Notes: generated from the letters alone by a model not told the origin. DNA of 64,000 nucleotides from Tistlia consotensis USBA 355 (GCF_900177295.1 NZ_FWZX01000030.1:22296-86295), one strand, 5' to 3'; positions 12,826 through 22,265 are shown, numbered from the stretch's first letter. Numbers and translations are program-made.

Positions 12826-12910
12826 GCCCCTGTGGCGGAACCGGTAGACGCGCGCGACTCAAAATCGCGTTCCGAAAGGAGTGGGGGTTCGAGTCCCTCC
12901 AGGGGCACCA
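12826..12910 (+). tRNA. tRNA-Leu (anticodon CAA)
   Basis: The 85-nt sequence folds as a class II tRNA. The acceptor stem is GCCCCTG/CAGGGGC, the D arm contains GGCGGAACCGGTAGACGC, and the anticodon stem CGCGA/TCGCG has loop CTCAAAA (CAA anticodon, reading UUG). It has a long variable arm and a T arm with GGTTCGAGTCC. The CCA end is encoded. The long variable arm and CAA anticodon identify it as leucine. It marks the left edge of the polysaccharide locus. No integrase or repeated tRNA 3' end was found. Confidence 0.97.
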
Positions 12911-13141
12911 GTCGATCTTCAAGATATTGATTTATAACAGTTTTCCTGTAGAGTTGCGCCCCACCCTCTCGGCAATGGGCCCGCTCGCGCCGACAAGATG
13001 CAACCGGACAGCGTGTGGGGGAGCGGCCCGCCGCCTGCCGGTGCCGATCCGGATCCCGGGAAGTCCGGTTTCGAGACCGATCTCAATGACCCGGCCGACC
13101 GCAGGCGCCGTCTCCATTTCCTCGACGGAACCGCGCTCGGC

Positions 13142-15523
13142 TCAAGTGCCGCCATCGAGCGGCAAGGCACCGGCTGCGCAGGGCTCCGACGTTGCGGACC
13201 GGCGGCCACCGACGAGCCGCCAGACCGCGCCGGGCCAGCAGATCGCGGTCAGCAGCGCCGCCAGCCCCGCCAGCCCGGGCAGCAGGCGCAGGGCAAGCAG
13301 CGGCGGGGCCCACCAGCCGGCGTCGAAGCGCCATTCGACGCGGCTCTTGCCCGGCGGCACCGACACGGCCTTGAAGGCGCCATAGGCCCGGTAGGTCGGT
13401 GCGGCCGCGCCCTCGACCGTCGCGCTCCAGCCCGGATCGTAGGCGTCGGCATAGACCAGCCAGACCGGATCGGGCGAGGGATTGTCGACCGCGAGCTCGA
13501 TGCGGTCGGCCGAATAGCCCGTCAGTCGCACGCTGCCGGCGGTCGGCGGCAGTCCCTGTACGACCGGCGGCGCCGGCCTGCCCTCGAGCGGGCCCAGGAT
13601 CACCGTGCGGTCCAGCGCCGGCGTCCCGCGGATCAGCTGCTCGCGCTGCTCGACGGAACCGGCGACGACGGCATTGGGAACGAGCCGGAACTTCGGGCTG
13701 CCGCAGCCGAGCACCGTCATCAGCGCCTCGTCGTGCCATGGCACCTCGGACCCGACGGCTCCGGGCACGATATGGCCGCCGCGCAGCGTGATCAGACGCG
13801 CCGGGCCGCCGGCCAGGTAGTGCACGCGTGCGACGGGGAAGCAGCGGTCGAAGCCGAGCAGCGTCTCGTAGAGCGCATAGTTGGTGCTCCTGAGCGCGCG
13901 GGCATGCTCGGCGAAGCCGGCGATGACCCGCGCCGCCGTCGCGTCGCTCGGCGCCCGTTCCCGCTCAAGCGGCAGCGACGGAGGCCGCGGCCGGAAGGCC
14001 GCGAGGATCGCGGGATCGTCGGTGCGGTCCCATTGCCACTGCTGGAAGGCCTGCCACTGGTAGGAGGCAAGGTCGAAGACGACGGCGGCGACCAGCAGCG
14101 CCGCGAGAACGCGCGGGCGGGCGGGCCCGCGCCGGATCAGCAGGCAGGCGGCGAGACCGGCCAGGCCGTAGGCGGCGACCCGCAGGTAGGACAGGTAGGC
14201 GGCCAGCACCGCTCCGCCCTGCAGCGGCGGCGCCCCGAGACCGAAGTCCGAAAGGATCGACGGATCCGCGGCACGCAGCACCGGCCCCGCGACGGCATCG
14301 ACCAGGGCCGCCAGCCCGAGCCAGGCCAGGAGCAACGGCCAGGGCCGGAGCCATCGCGGGCCTCGCGGCGCCGCGAGGCCGGCGACCATGCGGTCGAAGG
14401 CGAAGCCGGCGAGCAGCGCCAGGAACACCTTGAGGATCGGAAAGAGATGCTGAAGGTGCCGGAAGTACTGCATCGCCGGGACGTGGAACATTGCCACCGC
14501 CGCCTCGCTGGCATTGGTCAGCAGCAGCACGACGAAGGCACCGAGGGCGAGCGCCCGCAGGATCTTCCCGTCGAGCAAGAACACGGCGGCCAGCGCGCCG
14601 ACGAGCGGCAGCAGCCCGAAGTAGGACGGCCACTGGGCGGTCGGCGTCCAGCCCAGCACGAAGGCCTGCGCGACGGCGTCGAGCGTCGGCGACACGCTGT
14701 AGTGGAGGAAGGCGCGCAGGGCGACGGAGGCGGCGTCGCCGCGCGAGGGGGCGACGAGGTCGAACCCTTCCAGGGCGTGGGCCAGCAGCAGGCCGACGGC
14801 CGCCAGCAGCAGGACGCAGAGCAGGAAGGCGGCGGTTGCGCCAAGCGAGGGACGGCTCAGGAAGACCCCGGGCGAGGGATGCTGGAGCAACAGCGCGACG
14901 GTGATCGCGCCGAAGCAGAGCGCCGTCGCCGCGCCGAGGTAGGGAATGGTCACGCTGACGGAGAGTGCCGCGCCGCTCAGCCAGAGCCAGGACCAGGAGG
15001 CGCTCCGCCAGAAGCGGAGCAGACACAGCAGGGCGAGCGGCAGGAACGCGATCGCGTAGAGGTTGAAGGTCGGCACGAAGAACCAGAATACCGCCGCCGC
15101 CGACAGGCAGGGTACCAGCACCGCGGCGATCCGCGTCCGGTAGAGCGTCAGGGCGAGGTAGTAGAGCGAGACCGCGAAGAAGACCCGCTCTGCGGCGAGC
15201 GAGAGATAGAGCAGGTGCGGCGAGTCGTGCCAGCCCGTGGCCCAGCCGAGCAGGCCGAGGGCATAGGCGAAGGACGGCAGCGGGAACTGCAGGATGCCGG
15301 TGCGGATGCCGTAGAAGACCAGCGGGTCCCACTGCGGCACCGCATGGTCGTGGAGCAGCCCGGAATAGAGGTAGTCGAAGTAGCTCAGCGCCTCGAGCAG
15401 GTCGTGGCTGGCGTAGTAGTGGGGCAGCAGGATCGGCAGGTCGAGGAGCAGCGCCACGGCGGCGACCAGGACGATGTCGCGCCGCCTGGGCGACAGCGGC
15501 TCCGGCGCCGCGCCCCCGTTCAC
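13142..15523 (-). CDS. Large polytopic membrane protein, YfhO / GT-C glycosyltransferase-like
   Basis: A 793-aa protein with about 12-13 hydrophobic segments in the first 540 residues and a soluble beta-rich C-terminal domain. That domain has VYADAYDPGWSATVEG and PPGKSRVEWRF, which are typical of YfhO-type proteins, before one last membrane segment. Early loop residues (LPHYYASHDLLE) could be the acidic site of a GT-C, lipid-linked-sugar-using glycosyltransferase. The GTG at 15523 was chosen because earlier in-frame sequence is Arg-rich and lacks membrane segments. Its Shine-Dalgarno is poor, so the start is uncertain. It is transcribed away from the glycosyltransferase at 15804. Role inferred: glycan transfer or modification at the membrane. 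Confidence 0.75.
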   Translation of the reverse strand: MNGGAAPEPLSPRRRDIVLVAAVALLLDLPILLPHYYASHDLLEALSYFDYLYSGLLHDHAVPQWDPLVFYGIRTGILQFPLPSFAYALGLLGWATGWHDSPHLLYLSLAAERVFFAVSLYYLALTLYRTRIAAVLVPCLSAAAVFWFFVPTFNLYAIAFLPLALLCLLRFWRSASWSWLWLSGAALSVSVTIPYLGAATALCFGAITVALLLQHPSPGVFLSRPSLGATAAFLLCVLLLAAVGLLLAHALEGFDLVAPSRGDAASVALRAFLHYSVSPTLDAVAQAFVLGWTPTAQWPSYFGLLPLVGALAAVFLLDGKILRALALGAFVVLLLTNASEAAVAMFHVPAMQYFRHLQHLFPILKVFLALLAGFAFDRMVAGLAAPRGPRWLRPWPLLLAWLGLAALVDAVAGPVLRAADPSILSDFGLGAPPLQGGAVLAAYLSYLRVAAYGLAGLAACLLIRRGPARPRVLAALLVAAVVFDLASYQWQAFQQWQWDRTDDPAILAAFRPRPPSLPLERERAPSDATAARVIAGFAEHARALRSTNYALYETLLGFDRCFPVARVHYLAGGPARLITLRGGHIVPGAVGSEVPWHDEALMTVLGCGSPKFRLVPNAVVAGSVEQREQLIRGTPALDRTVILGPLEGRPAPPVVQGLPPTAGSVRLTGYSADRIELAVDNPSPDPVWLVYADAYDPGWSATVEGAAAPTYRAYGAFKAVSVPPGKSRVEWRFDAGWWAPPLLALRLLPGLAGLAALLTAICWPGAVWRLVGGRRSATSEPCAAGALPLDGGT

Positions 15524-15803
15524 CGGCGCGCCCGCACGCCGCGGCGCTCGACAGCGGGGTCGACGACGACTGCGGCAGGGTTCGGATGCCTGTCGGCGGA
15601 GCGCATGAGGAACTCGTTCGGTTCGGTCGGTGGCGGTGGCACCGGTCGCCCGGCGCAGCGCCCATCGCGCGACATGCTTAGCCGCCGCCGCACGGCGCTT
15701 CAACCGGACCTGTCGCGGGTCGCGCTTTACCGCCCGCGGAAAAACGGGCAGTCCTTGCGGGAACCCCGCCCGGTCGGGGACCGCTCTCGCGACAGGCGGC
15801 AAG

Positions 15804-16763
15804 GTGGAAGACGCTTCGTCCCGTATTGGCGGCCTTTCGGTCGTCGTTCCCGTCTACAACAGCGCGTCGACGCTGCGGGACCTCGCAGAGCGACTCGACC
15901 GCACGTTCGCGCCGCGCCGCTTTCCGCTCGAGCTCGTCCTGGTCAACGACGGCAGCGAGGACGCAAGCTGGCAGGCGGTCGGCGACCTGGCGCGACGATT
16001 CGACTGGGTGCGCGGCGTGGACCTGGCACGCAACGTCGGCCAGCACAACGCGCTGCTCTGCGGCATCCGGCAGGCGCGCCATCCGGTGATCGTGACGATC
16101 GACGACGACCTGCAGCATCCGCCCGAGGAGATCCCGACCCTGCTGGCCGCGCTGGGCGACGACATCGACCTGGTCTACGGCCAGCCGGCCCGGCACCGGC
16201 ACCCCTTCTGGCGGATCGCGGCCTCCTGGCTGCTCGGCCGGCTGGCGCGGGTCGACAGACCCAGCGGCCCGACGCGCTTCTCGGCCTTCCGGGCGTTCCG
16301 GACGCGGCTGCGCGAGGCCTTCTCGGGCCATCGCACCCCCTTCGTGTCGATCGACGTCCTGCTGAGCTGGAGCACGTCGCGCATCGCCACCGTCGCGATC
16401 GAGCATCGTCCGCGCGCCGCCGGCCGCTCGAGCTACAACCTGCGCAAGCTGGTCGACCTGGCACTGGACACGCTGCTCGGCTTCGGCTCGCCATCGCCCT
16501 GGCTCATGGCCGGCCTCGGCCTGGCCTGCGCGGCGGCGGGCGCCGCCGGCCTCGGCGCTGCCTGGGCGGGGATCCTCGTCGCGGGCGGTCGCGGGGTCGG
16601 GCTGCTCGAGCTGTCGGCCGTCGCCGCCCTCTTCGCCGGGTTGCAGCTCTGCCTGCTCGCCTGGTTCGGCCACTATCTCGGCCGGCTCTACGCCGTGGCG
16701 ATCGGCCGGCCGCCCTACGTGGTCGCCAGGACGACCGACGAGGCGCTGGCCGGGCAGGACTGA
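15804..16763 (+). CDS. Polyprenyl-phosphate glycosyltransferase (GT2, DPM1/GtrB-like)
   Basis: A 319-aa GT-A enzyme. The N-terminal catalytic domain starts LSVVVPVYNSASTLRDLAERL, contains VNDGSEDASW, and has the metal-binding DDDLQHPPEEIP near residue 100. All are typical of enzymes that load a sugar onto undecaprenyl phosphate. Two C-terminal membrane helices (about 230-255 and 265-290) match the GtrB/ArnC layout. The GTG at 15804 was chosen because homology begins a few residues later and the preceding sequence is basic and low complexity. It starts a plus-strand run of four tightly packed genes, five bases before the aminotransferase. Confidence 0.87.
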   Translation: MEDASSRIGGLSVVVPVYNSASTLRDLAERLDRTFAPRRFPLELVLVNDGSEDASWQAVGDLARRFDWVRGVDLARNVGQHNALLCGIRQARHPVIVTIDDDLQHPPEEIPTLLAALGDDIDLVYGQPARHRHPFWRIAASWLLGRLARVDRPSGPTRFSAFRAFRTRLREAFSGHRTPFVSIDVLLSWSTSRIATVAIEHRPRAAGRSSYNLRKLVDLALDTLLGFGSPSPWLMAGLGLACAAAGAAGLGAAWAGILVAGGRGVGLLELSAVAALFAGLQLCLLAWFGHYLGRLYAVAIGRPPYVVARTTDEALAGQD

Positions 16764-16767
16764 CGGC

Positions 16768-17955
16768 ATGGACGGCACGCAGACCCAAGCCCATCGCATT
16801 CCCTTCAACCGGGTCGCCTGCCTGGGCCGCGAGCGCGACTATCTGGCCGACGCCGTCGCGAGCGGCAGGATCGGCGGCGGCGGCCCCTATTCGGCGCGCG
16901 TGCGTGCCACTCTCGAACGCGCGCTCGGCGTGCCGCTGGCACTGCCGACGACCTCCTGCAGCGACGCCCTGGAGATGGCGTCGGTCCTGCTCGGCATCGG
17001 CCCTGGCGACGAGGTCGTCGTGCCCTCCTTCGCCTTCGTCACGGTCGCCGGCGCCTTCGCCCTGCGGGGCGCGCGCATCGTCTTCGCCGACGTCCGTCCC
17101 GACACCCTCTGCCTCGACGAGGAGCGGCTCGCCGAGCGCATCGGTCCGCGCACCAGGGCCGTCGTCGCGCTGCACTACGGCGGCGTCGCCTGCGAGATGG
17201 ACGCCGTCCTGGGGCTCGCGGCACGCCACGGCCTCGCCGTGGTCGAGGACCTGGCGCACGGCCCCTTCGCCAGCTACCGGGGCCGGCCGCTCGGCAGCTT
17301 CGGCGCGCTCGCCTGCCTCTCCTTCCACGAGACCAAGAACTTCAGCTGCGGCGAGGGCGGTGCGCTGCTGGTCAACGACCCGGCGCTGGCCCGGCGCGCC
17401 GAGATCGTCCACGAGAAGGGCACCGACCGGACGCGCTTCCTGGCCGGCGCCGTCGACAAGTACAGCTGGCGCGACCTCGGCGGCAGCTACGGCCTCAGCG
17501 ACCTGCAGGCGGCCTTCCTGCTCGGCCAGCTCGAGCAGCGCGAGACCGTGCGCGACCGGCGCGCCCGCCTCTGGCGGCGCTACGACGCCGGCCTGGCGGC
17601 CTGGGCCGAGGCGCACGGCGTCGCCCGGCCGGCCGTGCCGGCGCACAGCGGCCCGCCGGACCACCTCTACTTCCTGGTGATGCCGAGCGCCGCCGACCGC
17701 GACGGCCTGATCGAGCACCTGGGCCGCCGCGGTATCCTCGCCGTCTTCCACTACGTGCCGCTGCACCTCTCGGAGATGGGGCGGCGCTACGGTGGCCGGC
17801 CCGGCGACTGCCCGCAGGCCGAGCGCGCCGGCGCCCGCCTGCTGCGCCTGCCGTTCTTCACCACCCTCTCCGACGCCGAGCAGGACGAGGTGATCGACGC
17901 CGTCACGGACTACGTCCCCCGCCCGGCAGGAAGCGGCCGCTGCGGTGCCGACTAG
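16768..17955 (+). CDS. wecE: dTDP-4-amino-4,6-dideoxygalactose transaminase (WecE/RffA type)
   Basis: A 395-aa PLP-dependent DegT/DnrJ/EryC1 aminotransferase that would convert dTDP-4-keto-6-deoxyglucose to dTDP-4-amino-4,6-dideoxygalactose (TDP-Fuc4N). The Schiff-base lysine is K190 in SFHETKNFSCGEGG, a WecE signature. Other WecE-like parts are IPFNRVACLGRERDYL at the start and VDKYSWRDLGGSYGLSDLQAAFLLGQLE. It keeps the lysine, unlike the second DegT protein of this locus (24802-25974). No rmlA or rmlB for its substrate lies in the window, so that would come from elsewhere. Specificity is inferred from motifs. Confidence 0.85.
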   Translation: MDGTQTQAHRIPFNRVACLGRERDYLADAVASGRIGGGGPYSARVRATLERALGVPLALPTTSCSDALEMASVLLGIGPGDEVVVPSFAFVTVAGAFALRGARIVFADVRPDTLCLDEERLAERIGPRTRAVVALHYGGVACEMDAVLGLAARHGLAVVEDLAHGPFASYRGRPLGSFGALACLSFHETKNFSCGEGGALLVNDPALARRAEIVHEKGTDRTRFLAGAVDKYSWRDLGGSYGLSDLQAAFLLGQLEQRETVRDRRARLWRRYDAGLAAWAEAHGVARPAVPAHSGPPDHLYFLVMPSAADRDGLIEHLGRRGILAVFHYVPLHLSEMGRRYGGRPGDCPQAERAGARLLRLPFFTTLSDAEQDEVIDAVTDYVPRPAGSGRCGAD

Positions 17956-19087
17956 CCCGGCCATGACCCCCGGCAGGCGCCTGCTGTTCCACGGCATCCT
18001 GGTCCTGGGCGTGCTGGCGGCAACCCTGGCGATTGCGCTCGCCTACTACACCTGGCGGGCCTTCGACGATCCCTTCCCGCACCTGCCGATCCGGGTCGCC
18101 GGCGACTTTCCCCTGTCCCAGGACCCGGAGCTCGGCTTCACAGGTCGCGCCAACGGCCGGACCCACTGGCTCGACCCCCGCTCCGGGCTGGACTTCCATC
18201 TCTACCTCGACGGCCGCCGGGCCCGGGTCGACCGCCCGGGCCAGCGGACCGCCCCCGAGGTCGAGGTCATGACGATCGGCGGCTCCTTCGCCTTCGGCTA
18301 CGGCGTCGAGAACGAGCAGACCTTCACCTCGATCCTGGCGCGCGAGGCCGCGCTCGGCCCGGTCGCCAACCTCGCCTACCCGAGCTACGGCACGGTGCAG
18401 GCCCTGCAGGTCTGGCGGCGCGACCGGGACCTGCATCCCCGGACGGTGATCTACGCGATCATCGCGGACCACCTGCGGCGCAATCTCTCGCCCTGCGCCC
18501 CGAGCATCTCCGCCTACTGCCTGCCGGTCGCGTCGGTCACCTTCGACGCGGCGACCGGCAAGCCGTCGATCGCACCGCCGTCGCTGCGGGGCAGCATACC
18601 CGCCGGGCTGCGCGGGCGCTTCCTCAGGGAAGTCGTGTTCACCGACCACGTCGGCCCGGCGGACGTCCTGTGGAAGGCGCGCATGGACCTGCAGCGCATC
18701 GCCACGCTCGGCACCTTCCGCTACGAGGACACGCCGGCGCGGCGCCAGGCGGCCGCCGACTTCCTGCTCGGCGCCCTGGCGGCCGAGGTGTCGGGGTCCG
18801 GCGCCCGGCTGCTGGTCGTCTACATTCCCGAGACCAACCGGCGCGGGGTCCTGACGCCGCCGAGCGACGCCCTGCGGGCTGCCCTCGCCGGCAAGCCGCT
18901 CTCGTTCCTCGACCTGACGCCGGAGATCGAGCGCTACCAGCAGGTCGCGGGGCGCCCGCCGCTGTTCATACCGGGCAACTGGCATCCCTCGCCGGCCGGC
19001 CATCGCCTGATCGCCGACGCGATCCGGCGGACCTGGTTCAGCGAAGCGGAGCCGCCGCCCCCGCCTGACGGCGGTACCCCGCGATGA
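17945..19087 (+). CDS. Membrane-anchored SGNH/GDSL hydrolase-like protein (1)
   Basis: A 380-aa protein with one N-terminal membrane helix (about 12-33) and an extracytoplasmic SGNH domain. The nucleophile block is MTIGGSFAFGYGVENEQTF, and the closing catalytic block is NWHPSPAGHRLIADAI. An Asn/Gly block between them is plausible (LAYPSYGTVQ). Such proteins add or remove acetyl groups on secreted glycans. The GTG at 17945 overlaps the wecE end and has AGGAAG 11 bases upstream. An ATG at 17963 is the alternative. Its stop overlaps the next gene's ATG by four bases, so the two SGNH proteins are made together. Confidence 0.8.
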   Translation: MPTSPAMTPGRRLLFHGILVLGVLAATLAIALAYYTWRAFDDPFPHLPIRVAGDFPLSQDPELGFTGRANGRTHWLDPRSGLDFHLYLDGRRARVDRPGQRTAPEVEVMTIGGSFAFGYGVENEQTFTSILAREAALGPVANLAYPSYGTVQALQVWRRDRDLHPRTVIYAIIADHLRRNLSPCAPSISAYCLPVASVTFDAATGKPSIAPPSLRGSIPAGLRGRFLREVVFTDHVGPADVLWKARMDLQRIATLGTFRYEDTPARRQAAADFLLGALAAEVSGSGARLLVVYIPETNRRGVLTPPSDALRAALAGKPLSFLDLTPEIERYQQVAGRPPLFIPGNWHPSPAGHRLIADAIRRTWFSEAEPPPPPDGGTPR

Positions 19088-20163
19088 ACGCGGCGGGGCG
19101 CGATCGCGCCGACGGCGGGCGACGGTCCCGTCGGGCCCGGCTGCGCGGCTGGATCGTCAATCTGCTCCTGGTGGTCCTGTCGATCGCCATCACCTGCCTG
19201 GCCTGCGAAGGCATCGCCCGCCTGGCGATAGCGCCGCGCAGTTCGGGCATCGGCCTCGGCATCCTCGACGCGCGCTTCCATGCGCGGCATCCCGTTCGCG
19301 GCGCAGAGCCGGTCTCGGCGGGGGGCCCGGGCGACCGGCCGCGCATCCTCTTCCTCGGCGACAGCTTCACCGAAGGCCAGGGCGTCGATCCGGCGCAGAC
19401 CTTCCCGGCGCGCGTGGCCGCCGCCCTGGGCGATGGCTACGCGGTCGAGACCTCCGCCAGGTCGGGGGCGGATACCCGGGACGAGCGCGCCCTCCTGGCA
19501 TCGGTCCTCCTGCGCTCCCGTTCGCCGACGGCGCTGGTCGTCCATCAGTATTTCGGCAACGACATCGCCTACCTGAGCAGCGGGCCCCAGGTCCCGCGTC
19601 CGGGATGGCTCGGCCGGCAGCTGCTCGCGCTGTCCGAGGTCTCCTACCTCGCCGACTATCTCTATCAGCCGATCTTCCTCAGGTCGTTCGGCCCCGCCTA
19701 CGTGAAAGGCCTGTTCCGCGCTTATCGCGACGACCGGCGGCTCGCGACCCATCTGCGAGACCTCGACCAGCTCTGGACCACCGCGCGCGGCGCCGGCTCG
19801 GCCGTGCTCTTCGTGGTCTTTCCCTTCCTCAACAGCCACGTCCTGGAAGGGGTCCCGCTGTTCGAGCTGTCGAGGCAGGCCTACATCGCGCCGCTGGCCG
19901 ACCACTTTCTCGCGACCTGCCGGCCGGGCGACGGGCTGCTCGACGTGGCGGCGCTGATCGGCGCCCAGCCGGATGCCGCCGAGATGAGCCGCTGGACCGC
20001 CAACGCCGTCGACCCGCACCCCTCGGCGGCCCTGCACGCGCTGGTCGCACAACAGATCGTCGCCTTCGTGACCGGCCGGCCGGATCGGGTCGTGGCCTGC
20101 CCGCGACAGGCTCCGGTCAGGCTCCGGCGGTCGCCGCCTGCTTCAGACCGCGGCGCTTCTTGA
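19084..20163 (+). CDS. Membrane-anchored SGNH/GDSL hydrolase-like protein (2)
   Basis: A 359-aa protein with a basic N-terminus, one membrane helix (about 22-45) and an SGNH domain. Block I is ILFLGDSFTEGQGVDPAQTFPARVA. The closing Asp-x-x-His region reads ANAVDPHPSAALHALVAQQI. HQYFGNDIAYL supplies the Asn of the oxyanion hole. It is a distant paralogue of the previous gene and overlaps it by four bases. Its 3' end overlaps the convergent radical-SAM gene by 47 bp. Predicted to act on a cell-surface polysaccharide, for example as a deacetylase or acetyl transferase. The substrate is unknown. Confidence 0.8.
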   Translation: MNAAGRDRADGGRRSRRARLRGWIVNLLLVVLSIAITCLACEGIARLAIAPRSSGIGLGILDARFHARHPVRGAEPVSAGGPGDRPRILFLGDSFTEGQGVDPAQTFPARVAAALGDGYAVETSARSGADTRDERALLASVLLRSRSPTALVVHQYFGNDIAYLSSGPQVPRPGWLGRQLLALSEVSYLADYLYQPIFLRSFGPAYVKGLFRAYRDDRRLATHLRDLDQLWTTARGAGSAVLFVVFPFLNSHVLEGVPLFELSRQAYIAPLADHFLATCRPGDGLLDVAALIGAQPDAAEMSRWTANAVDPHPSAALHALVAQQIVAFVTGRPDRVVACPRQAPVRLRRSPPASDRGAS

Positions 20164-21655
20164 TCATGCGCACCAGGGCAGCGGACAGCTTGGTCTTGCC
20201 CTCCGAGCGGAGGATCTCCAGCAGCAGGTCCCAGGCGCGCACCGGACGGCGTCCGAAGCTGACCAGGTAGAACAGCGCGATGCCGGTCAGGCACAGGAAC
20301 TGCAGCTGCCGGTCGCTGAAGTTCCGCGCGACCGACCTGATCTGGCTGAAGTTGTAGGAGGCGAGCCCGAAGAAGAACTGGTCGTTGATGGTGATCTTCC
20401 CCTCGTCGAGCAGACGCTGGAACAGCGCGGAGCCGGGATAGGGCGTGAAGGGGAAGAAGCCGACGTCGTGGGCGCCCCGCCAGGCGGCACGCGCCGCCAT
20501 CTTGTAGCTGGCCAGGATGTCGCTCAGGCTGTCGTCCGGGAAGCCGCACACGAAGTTCATCTTCACGCCGAGCCCGGAGTCGACGGAGAAGCCGATCGAG
20601 CGCAGCATCGCCTCGCGGTCGACCTTCTTCTTGATGTCGGTCAGGACCTGGGTCGAGCCGCTCTCGGCCGCGTAGGTGACGTAGGTGCATCCGGCCTGCT
20701 TCATCAGGCGCGTGACCTCCTCGTCGATCATCTCGGAGCGGGTCGTGATGAGCTGCCAGGTGACCCCGAGCCTGCGCTCGATCATCATGTTGCAGAACTC
20801 GATGATCCAGGAGCGCTTGACGATCGTCGTCAGGTCGAAGAAGTCGACATTGGTGATGTTGTAGGTGCGGGCGTTGTGCTCGATCTCGGCGACCACGTCC
20901 TCGGCCGGCCGGGCCCGCCAGAGCTTGCCCCACATCACCGGGTTCGAGCAGAAGGTGCACTCGTAGGGACAGCCCCGGCTGGCGATGATCGGCATGGTCC
21001 GGCCGTATTCGAGGCCGGCGGTGACGTTGTTCAGGTAGTTCTCGACCGGCAGCATGTCCCAGGCCGGCCAGGGCAGGCTCACGAGCTCGCGCTCGCGCGC
21101 CCGGGGCGGGGCGACCCGGTACTCGCCGTCGCGCAGGAAGGCGACGCCGGTGACGGTCTCCGGATCGCCGCCCCGCTCCAGCGTGTGCAGCAGCTCCGCC
21201 GTCGTGTGCTCGCCCTCGCCGAGCACCACGAAGTCGAGTTCCGGCGTGTCGCGCAGGCAGTATTCGGGCATCGCGGTCGCATGCTCTCCGCCGATGATCA
21301 GGACCGCATCGGGGAAGCGCCGGCGCACCGCCTGGATCAGGCGCCGGGAGATGACCCAGCCGACCGAGAACATGCAGGAGACGCCGATGACGTCCACGTC
21401 GGCGGGAATCCGCGCCACGGTCTCCTCGTCCGGGATGCCGCGCTGCACGCCATCGGGCAGGTCGGGCAGCGGGCTGAAGGCGTCGATGTCCTCGCCGACC
21501 GCGTCGACGAAGGAGACCTCGAAGCCCTCCTGGCGCAGATGCGCCGCCAGATAGGCGATGCCGAGCGGCAGGATGATCTCGATGCCGATGGCACCGGCGG
21601 TCGTGACGAGACCGGGACGAATCAAGCAGATCTTCAAGGGGTCATCCTCCGTCAT
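20117..21655 (-). CDS. B12-binding-domain radical SAM protein (1)
   Basis: A 512-aa enzyme with an N-terminal cobalamin-binding Rossmann domain (about 5-160: GVSCMFSVGW, IIGGEHATAMPEYCL, VLGEGEHTTAELL). The radical-SAM barrel has its 4Fe-4S cysteines at C229, C233 and C236 (SRGCPYECTFCSNP). The B12 domain lacks the DxHxxG loop in clear form, as in many BchE-like members. Such enzymes methylate unactivated carbons or make other radical changes. In a glycan locus a sugar or lipid C-methylation is plausible but unproven. The ATG at 21655 overlaps the end of the acyltransferase gene by 14 bp, so the two form an operon. A hydrophobic patch near residue 460 may touch the membrane. Confidence 0.85.
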   Translation of the reverse strand: MTEDDPLKICLIRPGLVTTAGAIGIEIILPLGIAYLAAHLRQEGFEVSFVDAVGEDIDAFSPLPDLPDGVQRGIPDEETVARIPADVDVIGVSCMFSVGWVISRRLIQAVRRRFPDAVLIIGGEHATAMPEYCLRDTPELDFVVLGEGEHTTAELLHTLERGGDPETVTGVAFLRDGEYRVAPPRARERELVSLPWPAWDMLPVENYLNNVTAGLEYGRTMPIIASRGCPYECTFCSNPVMWGKLWRARPAEDVVAEIEHNARTYNITNVDFFDLTTIVKRSWIIEFCNMMIERRLGVTWQLITTRSEMIDEEVTRLMKQAGCTYVTYAAESGSTQVLTDIKKKVDREAMLRSIGFSVDSGLGVKMNFVCGFPDDSLSDILASYKMAARAAWRGAHDVGFFPFTPYPGSALFQRLLDEGKITINDQFFFGLASYNFSQIRSVARNFSDRQLQFLCLTGIALFYLVSFGRRPVRAWDLLLEILRSEGKTKLSAALVRMIKKRRGLKQAATAGA

Positions 21656-22265
21656 TGCGCGATCGTGCCCGCGCATCTTCCAGCACATCCATATCCCGGC
21701 AGTCCCCGCCGTGCCCGGCCAGATAGGACTGCTCCAGGTCGAGCAGGTCCCGGTGCCTGGCCTTCAGCCGCCGTGCCGGCACGCCGAAGTAGATCGACCA
21801 GGGCAGGGTCGTCTTGGTGACCAGAGACATCGCGTAGACCGCCGTGCCTTCGGAGAGCGTCACGCCGGGAACCACGACGCTGTTCGCGCCGACGATGCAG
21901 TGTCGGGCGAGGTGCACCGGCTTGCAGGTTTCCCGCCGGAACGCCAGCGGCACGGTCGAATTGCTCAGGAACCGGCCGCTGTAGTCCTCCGACTGCGCGA
22001 AGACCTGGCAGCCGTAGGCGAGCGTCGAGAAATCGTCGATGACGACGCCGGTCCGGCCGCCGGCGACGTTGCAGTACACGGTCAGCAGGACGTTGCGGCC
22101 GAGGGTCACCCGCCCCGAGACGACGCAGAAGTCGTCGATCCGCGTGTTGTCGCCGATCTCGATGAGGTGCGGATCGTAGAGCACGGCGCGGCTGCTGATC
22201 CGGACGTTGTGTCCGAGCTTCGCGAGCCCCAGGGCGGCCAGCGCCTCCGGTTCCAGATAGGCCAT
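21642..22265 (-). CDS. Hexapeptide-repeat (left-handed beta-helix) acyltransferase
   Basis: A 207-aa LbH acyltransferase. Imperfect hexapeptide repeats run from about residue 25 to 170 (VRISSRAVLYDPHLIEIGDN, GRNVLLTVYCNVAGG, HCIVGANSVVVPGVTLSEGTAVYAMS). The SIYFGVPARRLKAR end is typical of sugar O-acetyltransferases in polysaccharide loci, in the WcaF/NodL broad class. The ATG at 22265 starts MAYLEPEALAALGLAKLG. Upstream in-frame sequence is not homologous. It is the first gene of a two-gene minus operon with the radical-SAM protein. The acceptor is probably a sugar of the local glycan. Confidence 0.87.
   Translation of the reverse strand: MAYLEPEALAALGLAKLGHNVRISSRAVLYDPHLIEIGDNTRIDDFCVVSGRVTLGRNVLLTVYCNVAGGRTGVVIDDFSTLAYGCQVFAQSEDYSGRFLSNSTVPLAFRRETCKPVHLARHCIVGANSVVVPGVTLSEGTAVYAMSLVTKTTLPWSIYFGVPARRLKARHRDLLDLEQSYLAGHGGDCRDMDVLEDARARSRNDGG

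Noticed and set aside
15524..15606. Short minus-strand frame (27 codons, from ATG at 15606) overlapping the GTG of the YfhO-like gene
   Set aside because: No Shine-Dalgarno, no recognisable sequence, and the overlap is easily accidental at this GC content.
12998..17680. 1560-codon open frame on the plus strand across the YfhO-like, GT2 and wecE genes
   Set aside because: The translated sequence is low-complexity Arg/Gly/Gln and spans several well-supported genes in other frames and strands.
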